Counted from the first letter of the stretch, positions 27,586 through 34,929 are shown. The stretch: 64,000 bases of DNA from Chloroflexota bacterium (GCA_021787985.1 JAJYLG010000005.1:29270-93269), one strand, 5' to 3'. Notes: generated from the sequence alone by a model not told the origin. A program made the numbers and translations.

Positions 27586-28110
27586 TTACTTCACGATCAG
27601 GTTCGCGATCTGCAGCCCCGGCCGCACCGCGACGCTGGCCTGCGTCACCTGGAAATCGAACTGCCGCGCCCCGGCGAACCCCGTGACCTCGAACGTCACC
27701 TTCTCGCCCGGATTCACGGGCGCGCCACACGCCTGCGGCTTCCCCGGCTCCGGCTGAGCCGGAAAGATGATCACATACCACGAGATGTCCGGTGCGCTCG
27801 GCCGGCGCTCGTTCAGGCAGCGGCGGCCGTTGATCACGGCGACCACCTGGGTCTGCAATGGAACGAAGCTGCCCGTGTACGAGATCCGCCCGCAGAAGCC
27901 GATCGCATTCGATACGTCCGGCGGGGCGGCCTGCGGATCGCCGCGCAGGCAGTAGGCCGTCACGGGATCGACGGGCGTGCCCGACGGGGTCGGGCTCAGG
28001 GTGACGGTGGGGGTGGGCGATGGTGTCTTGGTTGCGGGGTTGTTCGCGCCGCCCACGCAGCCCGTGAGCACGAGCCCCGCTGCCAGCGCCGCGACCAGCC
28101 ACTTCGTCAT
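27586..28110 (-). CDS. secreted lipoprotein, unknown function
   Basis: A 174-residue protein with a signal peptide and lipobox: MTKWLVAALAAGLVLTGC, with Cys18 as the lipidated residue. A Pro/Thr/Ser-rich linker follows (TKTPSPTPTVTLSPTPSGTP, in part), then a compact domain with several Cys residues (YCLRGD, GFCGRIS, GRRCLNE, QACGAP) that could form two disulfides outside the membrane. The ATG at 28110 has GGAGGTGGGAG upstream. No family is recognised. Confidence 0.75.
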   Translation of the reverse strand: MTKWLVAALAAGLVLTGCVGGANNPATKTPSPTPTVTLSPTPSGTPVDPVTAYCLRGDPQAAPPDVSNAIGFCGRISYTGSFVPLQTQVVAVINGRRCLNERRPSAPDISWYVIIFPAQPEPGKPQACGAPVNPGEKVTFEVTGFAGARQFDFQVTQASVAVRPGLQIANLIVK

Positions 28111-28144
28111 CCGCACTCCCACCTCCTCAGGCCTGCACCAGTAC

Positions 28145-28150
28145 AGTCTA
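28145..28150 (-). promoter_or_regulatory. -10 box of the lipoprotein gene
   Basis: TAGACT on the minus strand, about 35 nt before the ATG at 28110, leaving a leader that contains the GGAGGTGGGAG ribosome binding site. It faces away from TAGAAT at 28195. Confidence 0.4.
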
Positions 28151-28194
28151 CCGGGCCGTGCGGGGGCGACTCTCGCAGCCGGGTGGAGCTCCGT

Positions 28195-28200
28195 TAGAAT
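28195..28200 (+). promoter_or_regulatory. -10 box with leaderless spacing before a 27-codon ORF
   Basis: TAGAAT, six bases, then ATG at 28207. The same spacing as before recognised genes such as those at 26282 and 61451. Confidence 0.45.
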
Positions 28201-28206
28201 TGCGCC

Positions 28207-28290
28207 ATGAGAGTGCGCTGCTTCCGCGACGCGGGGGGCACGGCGACGGCCCGGACGGCGGCCCCACCGGGCAAGCGGTCCGATGCGTGA
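28207..28290 (+). CDS. possible 27-aa leader peptide, coupled to a small membrane protein
   Basis: A short ORF, too small to recognise by similarity. It begins exactly 6 nt after a TAGAAT box and ends in TGA at 28288-28290, which overlaps the next ORF's ATG (28283) by 8 nt. The peptide is Arg/Ala/Gly-rich with one Cys. If translated as a leaderless message, termination would deliver ribosomes to the following start, which has no ribosome binding site of its own. The alternative is that the ORF is chance and the downstream gene starts on its own. Confidence 0.35.
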   Translation: MRVRCFRDAGGTATARTAAPPGKRSDA

Positions 28291-28456
28291 CTGGCACGAC
28301 GACATCGGCGAGTCGGACCGCGACCTGACGTGGGAGGCGGAGCCGCCGCCGGAGCCGCGCCCGGCCGGCGCGTACCTGCGCCGGATGCTGTTCGGCCTCG
28401 TCGCCCTGCTGCTCGTCCTGGCGATCGCCCTTCCGGTGCTCGCCGCCGTGCGCTAG
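28283..28456 (+). CDS. 57-aa single-pass membrane protein, unknown
   Basis: The first 31 residues are polar and acidic with a Pro/Glu patch (WEAEPPPEPRP), then a positively charged RR precedes one hydrophobic helix of about 20 residues (MLFGLVALLLVLAIALPVLA) ending AVR. The predicted orientation is N-terminus inside. It is too short for family assignment, but the order cytosolic-acidic, Arg-Arg, TM helix and the coding-like base use argue that it is real. No ribosome binding site; probably coupled to the upstream leader ORF. Confidence 0.55.
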   Translation: MRDWHDDIGESDRDLTWEAEPPPEPRPAGAYLRRMLFGLVALLLVLAIALPVLAAVR

Positions 28457-28556
28457 CGGGGTCTGCAGGGATCCATTTCAGCCACCCGTCCTGGGTTCCG
28501 ACCTGCGGCTCCGCTGCTCGCTCCTGCAGGCCAGGCCCGAAGCAGCCCGTCCGCGG

Positions 28557-28802
28557 TCATTCGCCCCCTGTCTGCCGGTAGAAGCGGACCCGCCAGTCGC
28601 CGTCGGCGGTGCGGACGGTCTCGTGGGCGAAGCCGAGGCCGGCGAGCGCCGCGTAGAGCGGCACTGGCTCGAAAACGTTCACCACGACGAGCTCCTGGTC
28701 CGGCCGGAGACCCTGTAGCGCGGCCATGATCCGGCTGAATGGCTCACGGCCGGCGCGGATGTCCTCGCGGACGTCCACGGTCACCACGGTCATCTCGCTC
28801 AT
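28557..28802 (-). CDS. DUF2249-domain protein (second copy)
   Basis: An 81-residue TusA-like-fold protein. It shows VTVDVREDIRAGREPFSRIM, LRPDQELVVVNVFEPVPLYAAL and WRVRFYR, the DUF2249 pattern of a short alpha/beta domain that often accompanies hemerythrin, ScdA or nitrosative-stress genes. The ATG at 28802 overlaps the preceding DUF2249 gene's stop by 4 nt. It is last in a three-gene set with another DUF2249 protein and ScdA_N. The exact biochemical role of DUF2249 is not established. Confidence 0.8.
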   Translation of the reverse strand: MSEMTVVTVDVREDIRAGREPFSRIMAALQGLRPDQELVVVNVFEPVPLYAALAGLGFAHETVRTADGDWRVRFYRQTGGE

Positions 28803-29032
28803 CGCGCCAGCCGGGTGATCCTGATGACCCAACGCTCCGGGCCAGTCTCCTGTGGCTGCCATCCGACCTCGCCTGGGTGCTCGGCCATGAACTGGTAGTA
28901 GAGCGGCTTCGGGTCGTGGTCGTTCACGAGGAAGAACGACTCACCGGCCGCCAGGGCATCGTATGTACCGAAGATGAGCGGGTGACGCTGCGGCGGCGCC
29001 AGGCTGCGCACATCGATCACTTTCTCTGCCAT
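28799..29032 (-). CDS. DUF2249-domain protein (first copy)
   Basis: A 77-residue protein with KVIDVRSLAPPQRHPLIF, ALAAGESFFLVNDHDPKPLYYQF and WVIRITR, a textbook DUF2249 sequence including the conserved VNDHDP-PL segment. The ATG at 29032 is 2 nt after the ScdA_N stop, and its own stop overlaps the second DUF2249 gene (ATGA), so all three are probably made together. In other bacteria such small proteins lie beside nitric-oxide-response and Fe-S-repair genes, consistent with the NnrS-like and ScdA-like genes here. Confidence 0.86.
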   Translation of the reverse strand: MAEKVIDVRSLAPPQRHPLIFGTYDALAAGESFFLVNDHDPKPLYYQFMAEHPGEVGWQPQETGPERWVIRITRLAR

Positions 29033-29034
29033 CG

Positions 29035-29271
29035 TCAGCCAGCCTCCGGCTCGTCGGTCTCCAGGCCGGCGGCGCGCAGCTCCTCGAGGATCTGCGCCAC
29101 GCCAAGCCCGTGAGCCGTCAGTGCCATCCCGAGCGGGTGAGTCCCGCCGCAGCAGGTGTCGAGTCCGTGGCGGCCAAGCACGGGAAGCGCTGCGGGCCAA
29201 CGCGCAGCCACGTCCCGCACCGGCATTGCCAGCAATGCTCCGACGCGGACGCGTGTCGTAGGCACGGTCAT
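29035..29271 (-). CDS. stand-alone ScdA_N (DUF542) domain protein
   Basis: A 78-residue protein containing MPVRDVAARWPAALPVLGRHG, DTCCGG (residues about 42-47, the conserved Cys pair) and LTAHGLGVAQILEELRAAG. This domain is the N-terminus of ScdA/YtfE/RIC di-iron proteins that repair nitrosatively damaged Fe-S clusters; the hemerythrin part is absent here. The ATG at 29271 has GGAAGGTG upstream. It follows the Crp-like regulator by 132 bp on the same strand. The same domain recurs, degenerate, twice in the fusion protein at 30446. Confidence 0.85.
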   Translation of the reverse strand: MTVPTTRVRVGALLAMPVRDVAARWPAALPVLGRHGLDTCCGGTHPLGMALTAHGLGVAQILEELRAAGLETDEPEAG

Positions 29272-29403
29272 CGTTTCACCTTCCGAGGGTTCTCCAGGTC
29301 GCCGGCTTCTCCGCCCCGCGGGCTCGTCGCGCTCAACGTCTGGGCCGGTGGCCCGGGCGTCCCCCATTGCATCGCCGGCCGCGGCCGCTGGCGATGACTT
29401 CCG

Positions 29404-30369
29404 TCACCCGCCGTCAGCCAGCGCCCGCAGGCGCTCGGCGTCCGCTACGACCACGCGACCCCGATCCAGCCGCACGAGCCCCTCGCGCTCCATGCCATGC
29501 AGCGAGCGCGCCACCACCTCCCGCGCGGTGCCCGCCAGGTCGGCGATATCTCGCTGGCTGAGCGCACGGATCTCTTCGACGCCCGCGCCGACGCCGGGCG
29601 CAGGGGCGGTCGCTTGCAACAGCACCTTGGCGATGCGCGCCGTGACCTGGCGGAACGACAGGTCCTCGACCAGCGCCACCATGTGCCGCAGCCGATTGGC
29701 CAGCATCCGCACCATGCCGCGCGCGAACCTCGGGCTGTTGATGAGCAGCGCATCGAGCGCGTCCTGCGGCACCAGCAGCAAGACCGCCGGCTCGACCGCC
29801 TCGACCGAGGCAGGGTTCGGCCCGCCGTCGAACGCCGGGACCTCGTTCAGGCTCTCGCCCGCCCCCATCACGCGCAGGACCTGCTGGCGGCCGCTCGCCG
29901 CCGTGGTGAAGACGCGCACATGTCCCGACTGCACCACGAATAGGCCGGGAGACGACTGGCCCTCGGTGATCACCATGTCGCCCGCCGCGTGGCGCTGCTG
30001 GCGCAGCGACGGCACGAGCTGTGCCAGCTCGTCGGCGCCGAGCTGCGCGAAGTACGGCACCTTGCGCAGCGCCGGCGGGAGGCTGGCCGGCATGTCACTT
30101 CGGCTCGACGCGCTGGCCACGCGGTCGAGCTGCTGCGCCAGCTCATGCCAGCGGTTCCGGTTGACACGGCAGCGACCCGCCCCATCGCGGGTGACGAGGT
30201 CGGCGCGGACCAGGCCCTGCACGTCCTCGTCCAGGTCGGTGGGATCGACTCCCGCCAGCGAGGCGAGCGCGTCCACCGTGTCGGCGCCCCGCGCAACGCA
30301 CATCGCCAGCAGCAGCCGCGCCTGATCGAGCGCGGCGAACGGATCGGCGGTGGTCTCGTCCAGCGTCAT
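29404..30369 (-). CDS. Crp/Fnr-family regulator with extra N-terminal helical (winged-helix-like) domain
   Basis: 321 residues, about 90 longer than typical Crp/Fnr proteins. Residues 1-90 (LLLAMCVARGADTVDALASLAGVDPTDL and onward, ending near WHELAQQL) look like a separate winged-helix or helical domain. A cyclic-nucleotide-binding-type beta barrel follows (FAQLGADELAQLVPSLR, GDMVITEGQSSPGLFVVQSGHVRVF), then a C-terminal HTH (LSQRDIADLAGTAREVVARSLHGMEREGLV). No Fnr-type N-terminal Cys cluster is present, so the effector is unknown. It lies between the ScdA/DUF2249 genes and the divergent NnrS-like fusion, which makes it the likely local regulator, perhaps a nitric-oxide sensor of the Dnr/NnrR kind. 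Confidence 0.85.
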   Translation of the reverse strand: MTLDETTADPFAALDQARLLLAMCVARGADTVDALASLAGVDPTDLDEDVQGLVRADLVTRDGAGRCRVNRNRWHELAQQLDRVASASSRSDMPASLPPALRKVPYFAQLGADELAQLVPSLRQQRHAAGDMVITEGQSSPGLFVVQSGHVRVFTTAASGRQQVLRVMGAGESLNEVPAFDGGPNPASVEAVEPAVLLLVPQDALDALLINSPRFARGMVRMLANRLRHMVALVEDLSFRQVTARIAKVLLQATAPAPGVGAGVEEIRALSQRDIADLAGTAREVVARSLHGMEREGLVRLDRGRVVVADAERLRALADGG

Positions 30370-30390
30370 GGCCCTTGCCCCCTGCGACAG

Positions 30391-30396
30391 AGGTTA
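30391..30396 (-). promoter_or_regulatory. -10 box of the Crp/Fnr-like gene
   Basis: TAACCT on the minus strand, about 22 nt before the ATG at 30369. The 20-bp-spaced direct repeats at 30405-30434 lie immediately upstream of it and would overlap its -35 region. Confidence 0.4.
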
Positions 30397-30404
30397 CTGC
30401 GGTC

Positions 30405-30434
30405 GTGGGACGTGCGATGCGTTGATGGGACATG
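30405..30434. promoter_or_regulatory. direct repeats RTGGGACRTG, candidate regulator sites
   Basis: GTGGGACGTG at 30405-30414 and ATGGGACATG at 30425-30434, start points exactly 20 bp apart (about two helical turns), in the divergent region between the Crp-like gene and the NnrS-like fusion gene. A third near-copy, GTGGGACATC, is at 34930-34939 by the Rieske gene. Confidence 0.4.
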
Positions 30435-30445
30435 GAGGACACACG

Positions 30446-32566
30446 ATGACATCCGCGGGCCGGGCTCCCATTTCCGCCAACGACAGCGTACGCGACGTCG
30501 TCCGGCGGTACCCAGGCATCGAATCGGTATTCGACCGCTTCGGGCTGGCAGGTTGCGGTGGGCCAAGCGGGCCGCTGGAACCGGTCGGCTTCTTCGCAGC
30601 AGTGCACCACGTGGACGTCGCGCGGCTCCTCGGCGAGCTGGCCGCCTACGCCGACGCCAGGGATCACCCGGTCCAGGCGCCACGACCGCAGGACCGCACC
30701 TATCGGTGGTTCACTTCCGTCTCGCTCGCGTTCTCGCTCTTTGCCGGCCTCATCATCGGCATCGTGGCCATCCTGGACAACGCCGCGGGCGGGTCGCTCG
30801 GCGGCCGCTGGGTGTCGTGGGTGCAGGCGCACGGCCAGGCCCAGCTCGTTGGTTTCGTCGAGCTGTTCATCCTCGGGATCGGGTTCCACGTCATGCCTCG
30901 CTTCAAAGCGCAGGAGCCGCTGCCCGCGCGGCCGCGGCTCGCCGTCGGCGCGCTGCTCGCGGCCGGGGTGGCGGCACGGCTCGTCGCGCCGCTCCTGCCC
31001 TCGCCCATCGCGGCAGCATTCGTCGGGGTGGGCGCCCTCGCGATCGCGGGCGGGGGCGTCGCTGCCGGCGTCGCGTTCGGCTATCACCTCTGGCGTGCGC
31101 GCGACCGCCGCGAGTTCTACGACCCGATCATCGGCGCCGCGGCCGCCTGGTTCGTCATCAGCGGCGTGATCTCGGCCGTGGGGGGCCTGCGCGCCTGGGC
31201 GAACGGAGCGCCTGCCGTGCGTCCCGATTGGGATGAGGCGCTGGTGATCTCGCAGCTCCTGGGCGTTGCGATGACGATGGCCTGGGGTGTCACCGCCCGG
31301 ACGGTCCCCTTCTTCCTGAACCTACGGCAACCGCACGAACGGACGGTGCTCGGCTCGGCGGCGCTGGAGCAGTTGGCGGTCGCGGCGCTGGTGGCCGCGC
31401 CACTTGTCGGCGGTGGCACGGCTCAGGCGCTGCGGATGACCGGCGCGGCCGCCCTGGCCGTCGCCGTGGCCGGCTTCGTGTTCGGCGTGCGACTGGCCGA
31501 GCCCGAGGAGAAGCGCGCCGACGCCGACCGCGCGCGCGAGCACACGCGCTTCGTGAAGCTGGCGTACATCTGGCTCGCCGTCGCGGCGCTGCTGCAGCTC
31601 GCCTGGTTCATCGTCGAACGCGGCGGGATCGTTCCCATGTGGCCGGCCGGCGCGATCCGGCACGCCTTCGCGGTCGGCTTCATCACCACGCTGATCATCG
31701 GGATGTCCTACCGGACCGTCCCGGTCTTCTCGGGGCACGAGCTGCGCCATCTCGGTCTCGTGCGGGCATCGTTCTGGCTCCTGTTCGCCGCCGCCGCGTT
31801 GCGCGTCCTGCCGGTCGGGGTCACGGACGCGCCGCCGGCCTTCGCGCGGGTCCTGGTCGGCGTGGCGGGGATCTCCCTCTGGGCCGCGCTGGCGGCGTTC
31901 GCCATCGTGCTGGCGGCGCTCCGCCGGTCGGTCGATGCCTCGCAGGCAGCGCAGGCCGCGCCCGAGGCCGCGCCCACGACGCAAGAGCCACCCGGCGCGC
32001 ACGAGCCCGCGGACCTGCGCGCTTGGGCCGCGCCGGAGCGGACCGTGGAGGAGACGCTCGAGCGTTTCCCGACGAGCCTGGCCCGCTTCCTGGACCTCGG
32101 CTTCGCCACCTTGGCCGAACCGGCGATGCGCCGAGCCATGGCGCCATGCACGACGCTGGCGCAGGCCGCCGCCATTCGGGGACTGGGCTACGAGCAGCTC
32201 CTCGATCAGCTCGCGCCCACGCCCGCCGCCACGGCTGGCGACGAAGACGACGGCTCTGTGAGCGTGGAGCTGGTCCGCATCGCGCTCAAGTCCGTGCACG
32301 ACCCGGAGATCCCGGTCAACGTGGTCGACCTCGGTCTGATCTACGGCATCCGCGTCGAGCGCGGGAAGGTGGCCGTGCGCATGACGCTGACCTCCCCCTT
32401 CTGTCCGGTGGCCGACCAGGTGGTGCGAGACGCGGAGGAGGCAGTGTACCAGGTGCCCGGGGTTGCCTCGGTGGACATCGAAGTAGTTTACGATCCGCCC
32501 TGGGACCCTGAGCGCATGACCGACGACGGCAAGCGACAGCTCGGTTGGGCCTCCGCGCCCGCATGA
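30446..32566 (+). CDS. four-part fusion: ScdA_N-like, NnrS-like membrane core, ScdA_N-like, MIP18/DUF59
   Basis: A 706-residue protein. Residues 10-65 resemble ScdA_N/DUF1858 (VRDVVRRYPGIESVFDRFGL, GCGG with one Cys where ScdA has two). Residues about 86-510 contain about 12 helices with NnrS-like blocks: QAHGQAQLVGF, LGIGFHVMPRF, WGVTARTVPFF and GMSYRTVPVFSGHELRHLG. Residues about 531-590 are a second ScdA_N/DUF1858-like unit (VEETLERFPTSLARFLDLGF). Residues 605-700 are a MIP18/PaaD/SufT-like DUF59 domain (VHDPEIPVNVVDLGLIY, LTSPFCPVADQVV). ATG at 30446 follows GGAGGAC. The parts combine a nitric-oxide-response membrane protein with Fe-S assembly domains, implying Fe-S repair at the membrane; the role is inferred. 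It overlaps the next NnrS-like gene by 4 nt. Confidence 0.82.
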   Translation: MTSAGRAPISANDSVRDVVRRYPGIESVFDRFGLAGCGGPSGPLEPVGFFAAVHHVDVARLLGELAAYADARDHPVQAPRPQDRTYRWFTSVSLAFSLFAGLIIGIVAILDNAAGGSLGGRWVSWVQAHGQAQLVGFVELFILGIGFHVMPRFKAQEPLPARPRLAVGALLAAGVAARLVAPLLPSPIAAAFVGVGALAIAGGGVAAGVAFGYHLWRARDRREFYDPIIGAAAAWFVISGVISAVGGLRAWANGAPAVRPDWDEALVISQLLGVAMTMAWGVTARTVPFFLNLRQPHERTVLGSAALEQLAVAALVAAPLVGGGTAQALRMTGAAALAVAVAGFVFGVRLAEPEEKRADADRAREHTRFVKLAYIWLAVAALLQLAWFIVERGGIVPMWPAGAIRHAFAVGFITTLIIGMSYRTVPVFSGHELRHLGLVRASFWLLFAAAALRVLPVGVTDAPPAFARVLVGVAGISLWAALAAFAIVLAALRRSVDASQAAQAAPEAAPTTQEPPGAHEPADLRAWAAPERTVEETLERFPTSLARFLDLGFATLAEPAMRRAMAPCTTLAQAAAIRGLGYEQLLDQLAPTPAATAGDEDDGSVSVELVRIALKSVHDPEIPVNVVDLGLIYGIRVERGKVAVRMTLTSPFCPVADQVVRDAEEAVYQVPGVASVDIEVVYDPPWDPERMTDDGKRQLGWASAPA

Positions 32567-33999
32567 CGCCGCCCCCCGGCGCGCGAAACGACGAGCCGGT
32601 CATCCTGGCCACCGCACGCGGCGGCGAGGTCGTGCCGGCCGTCGAGGACCGCTCGTACCTGGCGTACGTTGCCGCGGCGCTGGCGGTCGCGCTGTTGGGT
32701 GGCTTCGTCCTCGCGGTGCTGGTGCCGCTCACGGCGATCGGGACGCTCCCATGGGCGGAGCGCCTGCCCGAGCTGATCCAGGCCCACGGCTGGGCCCAGC
32801 TCCAGGGCTGGGCCGGCATCTTCGTGGCCGGCATGGGCCTGCGCCTCATCCCGCGCTTCGCCGGCCGCCACCCCATCCCGGTCACGATCACACTGCCGGT
32901 CCTCGCCCTGCTGCTCGCGGGAGTGGTCTTGCGCACCCTGCTGCAGCCGGCCGCCGGCCGCGCGCTCGCCGACGTCGGGCTGCTGGCCGGCGTCACGTGT
33001 TCCGCGGTTGCGATGCTGAGCTTCGCCGGCACGCTTGGGTACACGCTGCACCGCGGGCGCAAGCGGCCCGAGCCGTGGCGCTACTTCGCCTGGGCGGGTG
33101 CGGTCTGGTGGGCGGCCTGGGCCGTCCTGGTGCTTGCCGCGGGAGTCCGCGCGACGGCCAACGACGGACTCGTGCCGGGCATGCTCGACGAGGCGTCGAC
33201 CTGGGTGGTCTTCTTCGGCGCCATCGCCAACTTCATCTGGGCGATCCAGAGCCGCAGCGTGCCGGTATTCTTCGGGCGTCGGCCGCCCACCCTGCGGCGC
33301 GTGCTCGCCCCTGGCGCCCTGCTCAACGCGGGCGTGCTTCTGGTACTGCTCTCCATCCTGCCGTGGTCCGACGCGGCGGCGACCCGTCTCGAGGGTCTCG
33401 GACTGACCCTGGCAGGATTGGCCACCGCCTGGCTCGCACCACTGGCCGGGTCGATCTCCGGCCGAGCACACCGGCTGCGGCCACGGGCCCGCGCTGCCTC
33501 GCGGTTCGTCCTGGCGGCAGACTGGTGGGCCATGGTGGCCGGCGCGCTCGCCATGTGGGCCGGGATCGCATCGCTCGCCAGCGGCCGGTTCGAGCTGTTC
33601 GGCGTGCGCGACGCGGCCCGTCACGCGCTCGGGATCGGCCTGATCTCCATGCTCATCGTGGGCATGGCGCAGCTCGTCGCTCCGGTGTTCGCGCTGGAAC
33701 GCGCGGAGGCACGGCCGCCCGGCGTCGAATACGTGGTCGGCTGGCCGGCGCTCTTCCTGGCGGCCGGCATGCGAGTTGCCGCCGGAGTGCTGTTCGGGCA
33801 TATGGGCGAACGTGCGCGGATGGAGCTGATCGCCGCCGCCGGGGTGCTCGGCTGGATCGGCATCGCGGCCTTCGCCTGGAGCGTGGTCCGCGCGCGTCAG
33901 GGAGCCGCGCATGAAGGCGCTCCTCACGGAGGAAGCCGCGTTGGCGGCGAAGCGCAACCGCCGCCGGCCAGATTGAGCCGGGCCGCTATGCCAGGTTGA
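32563..33999 (+). CDS. NnrS-like membrane protein, paralogue of the fusion's core
   Basis: A 478-residue polytopic membrane protein with about 12 helices. It aligns by eye with the membrane core of the preceding gene: IQAHGWAQLQGWAGIFVAGMGLRLIPRF, IWAIQSRSVPVFF, and RHALGIGLISMLIVGMAQLVAPVF (shown in parts of the same order). NnrS proteins bind heme and copper and act in nitric oxide responses. The ATG at 32563 overlaps the upstream stop by 4 nt. The final about 30 residues are Pro/Gly/Arg-rich. Its 3' end overlaps the convergent Rieske gene by 14 bp. Confidence 0.78.
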   Translation: MTPPPGARNDEPVILATARGGEVVPAVEDRSYLAYVAAALAVALLGGFVLAVLVPLTAIGTLPWAERLPELIQAHGWAQLQGWAGIFVAGMGLRLIPRFAGRHPIPVTITLPVLALLLAGVVLRTLLQPAAGRALADVGLLAGVTCSAVAMLSFAGTLGYTLHRGRKRPEPWRYFAWAGAVWWAAWAVLVLAAGVRATANDGLVPGMLDEASTWVVFFGAIANFIWAIQSRSVPVFFGRRPPTLRRVLAPGALLNAGVLLVLLSILPWSDAAATRLEGLGLTLAGLATAWLAPLAGSISGRAHRLRPRARAASRFVLAADWWAMVAGALAMWAGIASLASGRFELFGVRDAARHALGIGLISMLIVGMAQLVAPVFALERAEARPPGVEYVVGWPALFLAAGMRVAAGVLFGHMGERARMELIAAAGVLGWIGIAAFAWSVVRARQGAAHEGAPHGGSRVGGEAQPPPARLSRAAMPG

Positions 34000-34915
34000 C
34001 GAGGATTTCGCCGTCCTCGACTTTCGCCTCGTAGGCGCGGATGTCGGAGCACGAGCGCTTGGCCATCAACCAGGAGAGCAGCCGGCCGTTGAAGAAGTGC
34101 TTGCGGTTGAACTCCGGCGCGAACGGCCCGCGCACGCAGCGACCCGTGTGGACGTCGTACTGGGCACCGTGCGCAGAGCAGGTGAGCTTGTCCCCGGCCT
34201 CGACCCAGCCGCGCGCCAGGTTCCACTTCATGTGCGAGCAGATCGCGTCGACCACTCGGACCTCACCGCCCAGGTTGAGCGCTACGATCGGCTTGCCGTC
34301 CACGTCGAAGCGCCGGAGCGCTCCGGGTGGCAGGTCCTCCAGTCGGGCCACGCGGCGGAAGGCGGTGGCGACGCCGAGCAGCGGGACGACCGTCCGGCGG
34401 TGGCGAGCCCGCTCTTCGCGCTGCTCGTGGAGACGGCGGACGATCGCGGTCTTCTCTCTCTGGTAGAGCCCGCGGGCGCGGGTCTGCGTGCGGATCAGCT
34501 CGTCGAGCTTGCGCTGAACGCCGCCGAAGAAAGGCGCGACGGTTTCGAAATCCCAGATCGAGGGGTCATCGATGGCGTCCGGGAAGTAGGCGCGCGCCAG
34601 TCGCTCGAACAGCACGCTCGGGAACGGGGCGGGCTCGCCGCCGACCTCCCGGTTCTCCTTGTTCTCGAGCCAGTAGTCTTCGAGCTGGACGGCCGCCGGG
34701 TAAAGGCGCAGGCCCAGGTAGTACAGCTCATCACGTGACAGCTCGACGGTGGCCGGCCCCTCGGCCGCCCGCACCAGCGCCTCGTAAACGGAGCGAAGCG
34801 ACGCGCCCACTTCGCGGTGGTCACTGGTGCCCTGGTTCAGCCAGTCCGCGACCAGCGGCATGGCGAAGGCCAGGATCGGACGCTCGTCAGGGGTCAGCTC
34901 CAGCGTCACGGGCAT
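33986..34915 (-). CDS. Rieske-type [2Fe-2S] protein with unfamiliar N-terminal domain
   Basis: 309 residues. The last about 110 form a Rieske ferredoxin domain: VVDAICSHMKWNLARGW provides Cys-x-His and LTCSAHGAQYDVHTG the Cys-x2-His ligands. The inter-ligand disulfide cysteines of cytochrome bc1 Rieske proteins are not seen, so it is ferredoxin-like. Residues 1-200 have no recognised family and include VELSRDELYYLGLRLYPAAVQ, LEDYWLENKENRE and a basic helix KTAIVRRLHEQREERARHRR. No transmembrane segment is evident. ATG at 34915 was chosen over GTG 34921 because GGAG is 7 nt upstream of the ATG. It is convergent with, and overlaps, the NnrS-like gene, so it may supply electrons to that system. 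Confidence 0.75.
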   Translation of the reverse strand: MPVTLELTPDERPILAFAMPLVADWLNQGTSDHREVGASLRSVYEALVRAAEGPATVELSRDELYYLGLRLYPAAVQLEDYWLENKENREVGGEPAPFPSVLFERLARAYFPDAIDDPSIWDFETVAPFFGGVQRKLDELIRTQTRARGLYQREKTAIVRRLHEQREERARHRRTVVPLLGVATAFRRVARLEDLPPGALRRFDVDGKPIVALNLGGEVRVVDAICSHMKWNLARGWVEAGDKLTCSAHGAQYDVHTGRCVRGPFAPEFNRKHFFNGRLLSWLMAKRSCSDIRAYEAKVEDGEILVNLA

Positions 34916-34929
34916 GGTCACGCTCCACG

